From Halieaceae bacterium (GTDB lineage: Bacteria > Pseudomonadota > Gammaproteobacteria > Pseudomonadales > Halieaceae), in NCBI GenBank assembly GCA_011524755.1, contig WTJR01000134.1:1-19780 (forward strand): a stretch of DNA of 19,780 bases, read 5' to 3'. Positions 1 through 7,941 of the stretch are shown piece by piece. How positions within the stretch are numbered: the first letter of the stretch is position 1; each line of letters begins with the position of its first letter. Position numbers and translations under genes: made by a program. The notes beneath the pieces are model-generated. The model searched no databases. It saw only the letters and a list, made by a program, of their open reading frames with translations, and had not been told where the DNA came from.

Positions 1-15
1 GATTCCTTTCTGGGT

Positions 16-34
16 ACACTACATCTAGTGTTTT
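16..34 (+). terminator. Weak AT-rich hairpin with short T run
   Basis: A perfect 6-bp stem ACACTA / TAGTGT with a CATC loop (16-31) is followed by three more T's. It could be the weak end signal of a gene lying upstream of the window. The stem is AT-rich and the T run short, so it may equally be chance. Confidence 0.25.
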
Positions 35-75
35 GAATGGGATGTTGGCGGCATGTTTGCGCCGCTAGAGACTTA

Positions 76-3000
76 ATGCGCCTAAAGTCTATTTCACTCT
101 CCGGGTTCAAGTCGTTTGTGGACCCAACCAAGGTCACATTGCCGAGCAATATGTGCGCAGTGGTGGGCCCCAACGGCTGTGGTAAGTCGAACATCATCGA
201 CGCTGTCCGTTGGGTGATGGGTGAGAGTTCTGCTAAGACGCTGCGCGGTGAGTCGATGACCGACGTCATATTCAACGGGACCACGCACCGACAGCCGGTA
301 GGACAGGCCTCCATTGAGCTGTTGTTTGATAACTCGACCGGTAAGGTCGGAGGCGAGTACGCCGCTTACAACGAAATATCAGTTAGGCGCCTGGTAACGC
401 GTGAGGGCACGTCAGATTATTTCCTGAACGGTAACAAGTGTCGGCGCCGCGACATTACTGACCTCTTTTTAGGTACGGGTCTCGGGCCCCGAAGCTACGC
501 CATTATCGAGCAGGGCATGATTTCCCGCTTGATTGAGTCAAAACCCGAGGATCTCCGGGTTTATATCGAAGAAGCGGCAGGTATCTCTAAGTACAAAGAG
601 CGACGCCGAGAAACCGAAAACCGCATGCAGCGCACGCTGGATAATCTCGATCGCTTGACCGATCTCCGCGAGGAGTTAGAGCGAAATCTTAGCCATTTAA
701 AACGTCAAGCACAGGCTGCCGAGCGATACGCCGAATACAAGGCAGAGGAACGAGAGCTCAAAGCGCAGCTGTTGGCGCTTCAACGGAGAGTTCAGGCTGG
801 CGTCGCGTCGCGGGCTCAGAGGGAAATAGACGACTTTGCGACTGAGCGTGAGCGTTATCAGGCCCAGGTGTCATCGTGCGTCTCCGAAATCGAGTCGCTA
901 CGGCAGCAGATTACGGATGCCAATGCGGGTGCGAGTCAGTTGCAGGGAGATTTTTACTCCCTCGGTAGTGAAGTCAGCCGAATCGAACAGGCCATGAATT
1001 TTGCGAAGCAACGTCGTGAGACATTGGCCCGTGATCTCGAGCAGACACTGGAGGGTAAGCAACGGGAGTTAGGTCTGGTTGACTCGGACAGTCAGCGCCT
1101 GACCGAGCTCGCGGAGGCGCTAGCTTCGATTGAACCGACATTGACTCGCGAGCGCGAAGAGGTCGGTCGAGTCGATCTGGCACTGGCGGAAGCAGAGAAG
1201 GTCGCGGCGACAGCCGACGGTGATTGGGATCATTTTACCCAGCGTGCGGCCGTTCCCAAACAGCAAGTTGAGGTGCAGCAAGGGCGACAAGGTAATGCAG
1301 AGCGGAACTTAGCTGCGCTTAACGAACGTCTCGCACGAATCAAAAGTGAATTAACAGGTTTGAGCGAATCGGTTGATGAGACAGATCTGGATACGGTCAG
1401 TACTGAATTGGCCGATGCGGAGCAGGCGGTAGTCAGTCAAAAGACCGCCTTAGACTCGTTGAAGGAAACGCTGCAATCCTCCCGTTCAGAACTTGAGGCT
1501 TTGCGGCAGAAGCAGGACGAGCTTCGACGGGAAATACAGGCGTTGACGGGTCAGCGAGCCTCTCTTGAGGCGCTGCAGTCTGATGCGCAAGCGAGCTCGT
1601 CAGGTGATTTTGTGAGCGAGTGGTTGGGCCATCATGGGATAGAGCACACAGCTCCGATCGTCGAGGCTATCGTTGTTGATGAGGGATTTGAGGCGGCGGC
1701 TGATGTGGTGCTCGGTGATTGGTTGGTTGCACTGCAGACCGAGCTGACATCGTTGAGTCCGAGTGCTGATGTCCCGCCAGCGGGTTTAACCTTAGTTGAC
1801 GCAGAGCCGGGCGAGCGATCAGCCGACCCGCTATTGCTATCCCACTACGTTCAACTGCCTCGAGGACTAGAGCATCTGCTGTCCGGCGTGCGTGTCGCAG
1901 ACGATTGGCAGGCAGCATTGGACGCACGGCCCAGTCTCTCTTCCGGTGAGTCGATTATTTCAAAAGACGGTCTGTGGGTTGCGAAACATTGGATGCGCTC
2001 TAGAGGCGAAGCAGACGCGGAAGAGGGCATTATCGCTCGGCAGGCGCAGCTAAATGCAGTGAGTGAGGCTTTTGAGGTCGCTTCGCGTGCTCTTGAAGAG
2101 ACCGATAGTCGTATCGAGGAGCTGCGGGCGAAGCGAACAGAGACCGAGCGAACCATTGATGCCGAGCAAGAGGCGTTGCAAGGCGCGCAGCAAACTTTGA
2201 GCCGTCTCGATACGCAGCGACGAGCACTCATTGCCGAGCGAGAGCAACGGCAGAATCGTGAAGCGCAGTTGCGTCAGGATTTGACTGACGCAGAAACGCG
2301 AGCCGCAGAAGAGCAATCAGTGATCGATGAAGCTAAACAGATGCTTAATCGCGCTCAGCATCAGGTCGAGTCTGATGAAGGTGTACGAGAGGCATTGGAG
2401 ACAGCACGAACACAGGCGAGAGAGCAAGTACGTCAATGTCGGCAGGAAAAACAGCAGGCAGACGTTGCGCTCAATCGCAGTGAAGTGCGGCATCGGGAGT
2501 TGCTGACACAACGTGAGGCTTTATCTCGTTCGATTGAGCGAGCGCGGGAGCAGGTGACCAGCTATGAGCAGCGGGAGGCGTCCATCCGAGGGGAGATGCC
2601 AACAGAAGAGAATCCCGATCTAGCCGCTCAGCAGGAACTGAGTGAACTGCTCGAACGCCGCCTTGCGGTGGAGTCACAGCTGACCCAGGCAAGACAAGGC
2701 CTGTCAGAGCTTGAGTCGGCGCTTCGCAGTAAAGAGCAATCTCGAATGGAAGCTGAGCAAGCGGTGGCCGGCGTGCAGACGCGTAGCGAGGGCGCCCGTC
2801 TTAAGTTGGCAGAGACAGGCGTTCGGGTTGAGCAAATTGATGCGGCGCTTTCTGAGCTGGAAGTCACGCTTGAGGCCGTCGAGGAGAGTTTGCCGGAGGA
2901 CGCCGACGAAACAGAGTGGCAAGTGCGTGTAGAACGCATTGGTGCGCGAATTCATCGACTCGGTCCTATCAACCTTGCCGCGATCGACGAGACATCTCGC

Positions 3001-3573
3001 GCCGAGGAGAGAAAGGAGTACCTCGATGCTCAAGACGACGATCTGAGAACCGCGCTCGAAACCCTGCAGAATGCCATCAAGAAGATCGACAAGGAGACCC
3101 GGAGTCGCTTTAAGGACACGTTTGATACAGTCAATGCTGGCTTTGCCGAGTTGTTCCCTAAAGTATTCGGAGGCGGTACTGCTTGCCTAGAGATGACAGG
3201 CGATGATTTGTTGGATACCGGCGTCGCCATCATGGCGCGCCCTCCCGGCAAGAAAAATAGCACCATTCATCTACTGTCCGGTGGTGAGAAAGCGATGACA
3301 GCAATCGCCTTGGTTTTCTCGATATTCCAGTTAAACCCGGCACCTTTTTGTATGCTCGATGAGGTCGACGCACCACTCGACGATGCGAATGTCGGGCGGT
3401 ACGCACGTTTAGTGTCTGAGATGTCGAAGAAGGTGCAGTTTGTTTTCATTACACACAATAAAATCACCATGGAAGCGGCTGAGCAGCTAATGGGCGTGAC
3501 CATGCACGAGCCAGGCGTATCGAGGCTGGTGACGGTCGATATTGAGGAAGCAGCGAGGCTGGCAGCAAGTTAG
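76..3573 (+). CDS. smc: Chromosome segregation ATPase SMC
   Basis: Structural maintenance of chromosomes protein, the ATPase core of the SMC-ScpAB condensin, which compacts and segregates the nucleoid. The product is 1165 residues, normal for bacterial SMC. The N-terminal ATPase half carries Walker A GPNGCGKSN at 31-39. Heptad-rich, charged coiled coil runs on both sides of a hinge at roughly 505-640. The C-terminal half carries the ABC signature LSGGEK at about 1067-1072 and Walker B LDEVD at 1094-1098. The frame is open from an ATG at base 37, but the start at 76 is preferred because MRLKSISLSGFKSFVDP is where SMC proteins normally begin. Its ribosome site (AGAG) is weak. It is the first gene of a tight operon with zipA and ligA. 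Enterobacteria and Vibrio use MukBEF instead, so this argues for a Pseudomonas/Cellvibrio-type lineage. Confidence 0.97.
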   Translation: MRLKSISLSGFKSFVDPTKVTLPSNMCAVVGPNGCGKSNIIDAVRWVMGESSAKTLRGESMTDVIFNGTTHRQPVGQASIELLFDNSTGKVGGEYAAYNEISVRRLVTREGTSDYFLNGNKCRRRDITDLFLGTGLGPRSYAIIEQGMISRLIESKPEDLRVYIEEAAGISKYKERRRETENRMQRTLDNLDRLTDLREELERNLSHLKRQAQAAERYAEYKAEERELKAQLLALQRRVQAGVASRAQREIDDFATERERYQAQVSSCVSEIESLRQQITDANAGASQLQGDFYSLGSEVSRIEQAMNFAKQRRETLARDLEQTLEGKQRELGLVDSDSQRLTELAEALASIEPTLTREREEVGRVDLALAEAEKVAATADGDWDHFTQRAAVPKQQVEVQQGRQGNAERNLAALNERLARIKSELTGLSESVDETDLDTVSTELADAEQAVVSQKTALDSLKETLQSSRSELEALRQKQDELRREIQALTGQRASLEALQSDAQASSSGDFVSEWLGHHGIEHTAPIVEAIVVDEGFEAAADVVLGDWLVALQTELTSLSPSADVPPAGLTLVDAEPGERSADPLLLSHYVQLPRGLEHLLSGVRVADDWQAALDARPSLSSGESIISKDGLWVAKHWMRSRGEADAEEGIIARQAQLNAVSEAFEVASRALEETDSRIEELRAKRTETERTIDAEQEALQGAQQTLSRLDTQRRALIAEREQRQNREAQLRQDLTDAETRAAEEQSVIDEAKQMLNRAQHQVESDEGVREALETARTQAREQVRQCRQEKQQADVALNRSEVRHRELLTQREALSRSIERAREQVTSYEQREASIRGEMPTEENPDLAAQQELSELLERRLAVESQLTQARQGLSELESALRSKEQSRMEAEQAVAGVQTRSEGARLKLAETGVRVEQIDAALSELEVTLEAVEESLPEDADETEWQVRVERIGARIHRLGPINLAAIDETSRAEERKEYLDAQDDDLRTALETLQNAIKKIDKETRSRFKDTFDTVNAGFAELFPKVFGGGTACLEMTGDDLLDTGVAIMARPPGKKNSTIHLLSGGEKAMTAIALVFSIFQLNPAPFCMLDEVDAPLDDANVGRYARLVSEMSKKVQFVFITHNKITMEAAEQLMGVTMHEPGVSRLVTVDIEEAARLAAS

Positions 3574-3577
3574 GGGA
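3572..3577 (+). promoter_or_regulatory. Ribosome binding site of zipA
   Basis: AGGGGA begins inside the smc stop codon and lies 7 bases before the zipA ATG. Translation of zipA can therefore follow smc termination closely. Confidence 0.7.
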
Positions 3578-3584
3578 ATAGGTA

Positions 3585-4517
3585 ATGCCTGACGTTTTTC
3601 AGACGTTAACCACCGAAACCACGATCGCCATCCTAATTATTTTTGGGTTGGTTGTAGCCCTTGTCGTCAATACGCGTCGAAAGCGCCGTAATGACTACAA
3701 GATGAATGCACGCGTTGTGCGTGATGATTCGCCGGTTCCCGACCCACACGATCGAACCTCCAGAGAGTTGCCAAATGGCGGGGCGAGAGTGGTCGAGCGT
3801 CAAGAGCCAACCTTTGGTGACTACTTTTCCGAGCCGGGCGCCGATAATGCAGACACCGATTTTTCTAATCCCGAGATCGACGTTGCTAACGATATGGATG
3901 CCCAAGCTGACGGCGATCCAGACCTGACCGAGGAAGTAGCTTTAGACGGCGCCGATCCAGCTCAAAATCAGGGAGAGATCGACTCAGACGCATCGATCGA
4001 TCCCGGAACCATGGACTGGCTTGATGAAATTGAGTCAGTTCCAACCAGTCAAGCGCAATCGGCGCGACTGCCCCGGCACGAAGACACTAAAGTTTACTCG
4101 CTCAATGTGATTGCCCGTGCGGATCAGGGTTTCGCTGGCGACGACATACTGCGTGTGTTGTTGGGTTGCGGCCTGCGGTTCGGTGATATGGACTTCTTTC
4201 ACCTGAGTGAAGCTCAGGGCGGCACACCTACCATACAGTTTAGTGTGGCAAATATGATGCAACCGGGTGTCTTTGATCTTGAGAACATGGACGAACTGTC
4301 GACTCAAGGTCTCATGTTTTTCCTGACGCTTCCCGGCCCCCATGATATGGCGAGAGCATTCGATCTGATGCTGGAGACCGCCCATACGGTTGCTCACAGT
4401 TTGGGGGGCGATGTGTATGACGAAACCCGAAGTGTGATGACCAAGCAGTACGTAGAATCTCTGCGGCAATCAATTCGTGAGTACGAGAACAAGTGGCGCG
4501 CTGAGACCTCGCAATGA
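3585..4517 (+). CDS. zipA: Cell division protein ZipA
   Basis: Inner-membrane anchor that binds the C-terminal tail of FtsZ and helps stabilise the Z ring at midcell. The product is 310 residues; E. coli ZipA is 328. A short N-terminal stretch leads into one membrane helix (about residues 13-29), followed by a basic patch RRKRR, giving the usual ZipA N-out topology. Residues about 60-165 form a flexible linker very rich in Asp and Glu, unlike the Pro/Gln-rich linker of E. coli. The FtsZ-binding domain runs from about V170 (KVYSLNVIA) to near residue 305, with the family stretches LLGCGLRFGDMDFFHL and MFFLTLPGP. It lies 11 bases after smc and overlaps ligA by four bases (ATGA), so the three genes are probably co-transcribed and translationally coupled. 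Confidence 0.95.
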   Translation: MPDVFQTLTTETTIAILIIFGLVVALVVNTRRKRRNDYKMNARVVRDDSPVPDPHDRTSRELPNGGARVVERQEPTFGDYFSEPGADNADTDFSNPEIDVANDMDAQADGDPDLTEEVALDGADPAQNQGEIDSDASIDPGTMDWLDEIESVPTSQAQSARLPRHEDTKVYSLNVIARADQGFAGDDILRVLLGCGLRFGDMDFFHLSEAQGGTPTIQFSVANMMQPGVFDLENMDELSTQGLMFFLTLPGPHDMARAFDLMLETAHTVAHSLGGDVYDETRSVMTKQYVESLRQSIREYENKWRAETSQ

Positions 4518-6529
4518 GTTCACCTGAACACGAGATTAACGAGCTGAGAGCGCGCCTCGATCGGTGGTCTCTGGCTTATCACAGAGACGACAACCCCTTG
4601 GCCAGCGATGCGGAGTACGATCGTGAACTTCGTCGGCTCCGTGAATTAGAGACGGCTCACCCGCATTTGATCTCGCCCACGTCGCCCACTCAACGGGTCG
4701 GCGATAAACCCCTGGATCAGTTCACTAGTGTGCGTCACAAGGTGCCGATGTTGAGCCTTGATAATGCATTTAGTGGGGATGATCTTGAGGCTTTTGAGGA
4801 GCGGAATGCCAACAAGCTCGGATTAAGCGCTTTGACCTTCTGTTGCGAACCCAAGCTCGATGGCGTTGCGATGAGCCTCCTCTACGAGGATGGAGTTCTT
4901 GTTAGGGCCGCCACGCGCGGTGATGGCAACACCGGCGAAGATATTACCCATAACGCGAGAACGATGGAGACGGTACCGTTGCGATTGCAGGGTGGCGACT
5001 ATCCGGCGATGCTCGAGGTGCGCGGCGAAGTGGTCATTCCGAGAGCGGCTTTCCATCGCATGAATGAAAAGCAGGCGAGCATAGGGGAGCCAGTCTTTCA
5101 GAATCCGCGCAATGCCGCTGCTGGAAGCTTGCGACAGCTTGATCCGCGGATTACCGCCACCCGACCACTGGTCTTTATGGCGTACTCGGTGGGTCATGTT
5201 GAGGGTGGAAGCCTGCCGGGGTCACACAGTGAAACGTTGAGCTATTTAAGCCGGATTGGTTTTAAAACCTCGAAGCTGACGGAAGTGGTTGACGGTTGGC
5301 AGGCCGCGGAGGCATTCGTAGAGCGCATTCTTGCGCAGCGCGATGAGATAGAAGTCGATATCGATGGGGTCGTCATCAAGGTAAATGACTTCGAGCAGCA
5401 ATCGGCGCTTGGTTTTGTGTCTCGCGCACCGCGGTGGGCAATTGCGCGAAAGTTTCCTGCACAAGAGGAGGTTACCACGCTACTTGGTGTGGACTTCCAA
5501 GTGGGCAGGACGGGCGCGATTACCCCGGTTGCGCGACTACAACCCGTTTTCGTCGGGGGTGTGACGGTCAGTAATGCCACGCTTCACAACGCCGATGAAA
5601 TCGCCAGACTGGATGTTCGTATCGGTGACCAGGTCATCGTGCGCAGAGCAGGTGACGTGATACCCCAGATCGTAAAGGCCCTGGATGATCGGAGAGAGGG
5701 TGATTTGCCCAAAGTCACATTCCCTGACGAGTGTCCAGATTGCAATGCTGCGCTCACACGGGATCTTGATGAGGCAGCCATCCGATGTGAAAACAGTCTT
5801 GCTTGCCCCGCACAGCAAAAGGCAGCCCTTGAGCATTTTGTGTCCCGTAAAGCTATGGATATCGATGGGGTCGGTGAAAAGCTGTTGCACCAGCTATTTG
5901 ATCAAGGCTTGGTGTCCGACATTGCGGATTTGTATGGCCTAACGGTTGAGCAGCTCGCAGCACTTGATCGGATGGGTCATAAATCAGCAGTGAAGGCGAT
6001 TGACGCCATTGAGGGTAGTAAAGCGACAGAGTTACCGCGATTCCTCTACGCATTGGGCATTCGGGAAGTGGGTGAAGCGACGGCTCGGGCACTGGCCACT
6101 CACTTCGTTGATTTGGAAATGATCATGACGGCGTCGCCAGAATCATTAGAGGAAGTGAACGACGTGGGCCCCGTGGTGGCGTCCCATATCCATCGCTTTT
6201 TCACGAAAGACATGAATAGGGAGTTGGTCGGTCGACTCATTGATGCAGGCATTGCCTGGTCTCTACCTGAAGAGCAGGTGGCGCTTAAGGCCCTTTTGGC
6301 GGGGCAGACGTGGGTAGTGACTGGAAAACTAGAGGCTATGTCTCGTGATGAGGCAGGGGCCGCGATACGTCGGCTTGGCGGTCAGACAGCGGGCTCTGTC
6401 AGTAAAAAAACCGATGTATTACTAGCGGGGCCGGGTGCAGGCTCCAAATTGAGTAAAGCGGAATCGCTAGGCGTGAAGGTCATCGATGAGGATGATTTCA
6501 TGCGCTTATTAGCGGAGGCAGAACAATGA
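4514..6529 (+). CDS. ligA: NAD+-dependent DNA ligase LigA
   Basis: Seals nicks in duplex DNA during Okazaki-fragment joining and repair, using NAD+ as the AMP donor. The product has 671 residues, the same length as E. coli LigA. The adenylation domain holds the KxDG motif (K114-L-D-G117), K114 being the residue that takes AMP. An OB fold follows. The zinc site is Cys407, Cys410, Cys425 and Cys431, each one position before its E. coli counterpart. Helix-hairpin-helix motifs lie at about 440-580. A C-terminal BRCT domain starts near 590 (GQTWVVTGKLEAMSRDEA). All expected catalytic and zinc residues are present. It overlaps zipA upstream and the lipoprotein gene downstream, both by ATGA. Confidence 0.98.
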   Translation: MSSPEHEINELRARLDRWSLAYHRDDNPLASDAEYDRELRRLRELETAHPHLISPTSPTQRVGDKPLDQFTSVRHKVPMLSLDNAFSGDDLEAFEERNANKLGLSALTFCCEPKLDGVAMSLLYEDGVLVRAATRGDGNTGEDITHNARTMETVPLRLQGGDYPAMLEVRGEVVIPRAAFHRMNEKQASIGEPVFQNPRNAAAGSLRQLDPRITATRPLVFMAYSVGHVEGGSLPGSHSETLSYLSRIGFKTSKLTEVVDGWQAAEAFVERILAQRDEIEVDIDGVVIKVNDFEQQSALGFVSRAPRWAIARKFPAQEEVTTLLGVDFQVGRTGAITPVARLQPVFVGGVTVSNATLHNADEIARLDVRIGDQVIVRRAGDVIPQIVKALDDRREGDLPKVTFPDECPDCNAALTRDLDEAAIRCENSLACPAQQKAALEHFVSRKAMDIDGVGEKLLHQLFDQGLVSDIADLYGLTVEQLAALDRMGHKSAVKAIDAIEGSKATELPRFLYALGIREVGEATARALATHFVDLEMIMTASPESLEEVNDVGPVVASHIHRFFTKDMNRELVGRLIDAGIAWSLPEEQVALKALLAGQTWVVTGKLEAMSRDEAGAAIRRLGGQTAGSVSKKTDVLLAGPGAGSKLSKAESLGVKVIDEDDFMRLLAEAEQ

Positions 6530-7140
6530 GTTTCAGTGGAAGGGTCGTCCTAGTCGTTGGTTTGCTACTCGTGGTTGGCGGATGCACGACATCGCCACCG
6601 GATAAGCTCGATAATATTTGCGATATTTTCCGTGAAAAGGATGGCTGGTACACAGATGCGAAGGACGCCAGAGAGCGATGGGGTGCACCTATTTCTATCA
6701 TGATGGCCTTCATGCACCAGGAGTCTCGGTTTGTAGCCGGTGCAAAGCCCCCCAGAACGAAAATCTGGGGCATTATTCCGGGACCTCGCGCAAGCGATGC
6801 GTACGGTTACTCGCAAGCCAAAAATGACACCTGGGACTGGTACAAGCGTAAATCGGGAAACCACGGCGCCGATCGCGATAAGTTCGAAGACGCCATTGAT
6901 TTCGTCGGTTGGTATAACCACACCACTTATCAGATCAATGGGATTGCCAAAGATGATGCGTTCAGACTTTACCTCAACTATCACGAGGGGCACGGCGGCT
7001 ACAAACGAGGAACGTATCGCTCAAAACCTTGGTTAGTGGAGGTCGCAAAGAAAGTCGATCGGCGCGCATCTACGTATAACCGTCAACTGGCCTCGTGCCA
7101 GGATGAGTTTAAAAAGAAGGGATGGTTCGATTGGTTTTAA
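6526..7140 (+). CDS. Small lipoprotein, lytic-transglycosylase-like
   Basis: The family is not recognised by name. The 204-residue product starts with a lipoprotein signal: a charged R6, a hydrophobic core, and VGGC with the putative lipidated cysteine at C20. The mature part resembles the SLT (lysozyme-like) fold at three points. MAFMHQESRF has E66 where the catalytic Glu would be, SDAYGYSQAK (90-99) resembles the usual GLMQ turn, and YLNYHEGHGGY (149-159) resembles the AYNAG segment. This suggests a peptidoglycan-cleaving or -binding outer-membrane lipoprotein, which is inference only. A free Cys pair (C32 and one near the C-terminus) could form a disulfide. It overlaps ligA by ATGA, so it belongs to the smc-zipA-ligA operon. 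A murein enzyme beside zipA would make sense for division. Residue +2 is Thr, so the Asp inner-membrane retention signal is absent. Confidence 0.75.
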   Translation: MSFSGRVVLVVGLLLVVGGCTTSPPDKLDNICDIFREKDGWYTDAKDARERWGAPISIMMAFMHQESRFVAGAKPPRTKIWGIIPGPRASDAYGYSQAKNDTWDWYKRKSGNHGADRDKFEDAIDFVGWYNHTTYQINGIAKDDAFRLYLNYHEGHGGYKRGTYRSKPWLVEVAKKVDRRASTYNRQLASCQDEFKKKGWFDWF

Positions 7141-7143
7141 TCG

Positions 7144-7200
7144 CCGTCATTTTAATGTCACGTTAATGTCATTAAATTTTATTGTCATTTGAGTGTCATT
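7144..7200 (+). promoter_or_regulatory. Tandem Pho boxes upstream of phoB
   Basis: Five GTCA cores lie at 7146, 7157, 7168, 7184 and 7195. Spacing is 11, 11, 16 and 11 bases. The second and third sit in identical TTAATGTCA copies 11 bases apart. PhoB binds direct TGTCA repeats with 11-base period (Pho box), so this is read as a triple site plus a double site controlling phoBR. The sites start 4 bases after the lipoprotein stop codon. A candidate -10 for the upstream set is TATTGT at 7180-7185, which would put the second set over the transcription start; this last point is weak. Confidence 0.85.
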
Positions 7201-7230
7201 CAGCGGTGACGGTGAGGAAGGTGTTTCTCG

Positions 7231-7941
7231 ATGGTGTCGAAAAAAGTACTGATTGTTGATGACGAATTCTCGATTCGCGATATGTTGCGGATGGCGCTTG
7301 AAATCGCTGATTTTGAATGTCTGGAGGCAGAGAACATTCAAGACGCGCATCGCCTAATTGTGGATGAGCGACCAGCGATTGTCTTACTGGATTGGATGCT
7401 TCCTGGTGGCAGCGGCCTTGAGCTGTTGCGACGCCTAAAGAAAAACGACACCACCTCCGAGATACCTGTGATCATGTTAACGGCGAAGGTGGCCGAGGAT
7501 AATGTCATTCAAGGCCTTGACGCGGGTGCGGACGATTACGTCACCAAACCGTTTGCGCCGCGTGAGCTGATTGCCAGGATCAAGGCGCTACTGCGGAGAA
7601 GCGTTGGGGGTGAACAGCGCGACCGACTAGAGGTCGGCGAGCTAGTTCTCGATGTCGATAGTCGTCGTATCTTTGTGGCCAATTCGCCGATTGAAATGGG
7701 TCCCACCGAATTTAATTTACTTCAGTTCTTTATGTCCCACCCTGAGCGGGCTTATACGCGAAACCAGCTACTTGATCACGTGTGGGGTGCCAACGTTTAT
7801 GTCGAAGAACGCACCGTTGATGTGCACATCAGACGTCTTAGAAAGGCGCTTGAGGGCGGCGTTCACGACTACAGCGATCTCATTCAGACCGTCAGAGGAA
7901 CAGGCTACCGTTTCTCAGCCAAAGGTGTGGTCTCCGAGTGA
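7231..7941 (+). CDS. phoB: Phosphate regulon response regulator PhoB
   Basis: OmpR/PhoB-family response regulator. When phosphorylated by PhoR under phosphate limitation it binds Pho boxes and activates the phosphate regulon. The product is 236 residues. The receiver domain (about 5-120) has the acidic pocket D10-D11, phosphoacceptor D54 in LLDWMLPGGSG, T84 and K106 (VTKPF). The C-terminal winged helix (about 132-230) has the family stretch LLQFFMSHPERAYTRNQLLDHVWG and ends with VRGTGYRF. The MLPGxSGLELLRRL form is typical of PhoB rather than OmpR. The ATG lies 10 bases after an AGGAAG sequence. It shares GTGA with phoR and is preceded by its own binding sites, so positive autoregulation is likely. 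Confidence 0.95.
   Translation: MVSKKVLIVDDEFSIRDMLRMALEIADFECLEAENIQDAHRLIVDERPAIVLLDWMLPGGSGLELLRRLKKNDTTSEIPVIMLTAKVAEDNVIQGLDAGADDYVTKPFAPRELIARIKALLRRSVGGEQRDRLEVGELVLDVDSRRIFVANSPIEMGPTEFNLLQFFMSHPERAYTRNQLLDHVWGANVYVEERTVDVHIRRLRKALEGGVHDYSDLIQTVRGTGYRFSAKGVVSE

Noticed and set aside
37..75. Upstream start for smc at base 37
   Set aside because: It would add 13 residues before the conserved SMC N-terminus. The segment also contains a GCGGC / GCCGC hairpin (48-65) more consistent with untranslated leader.
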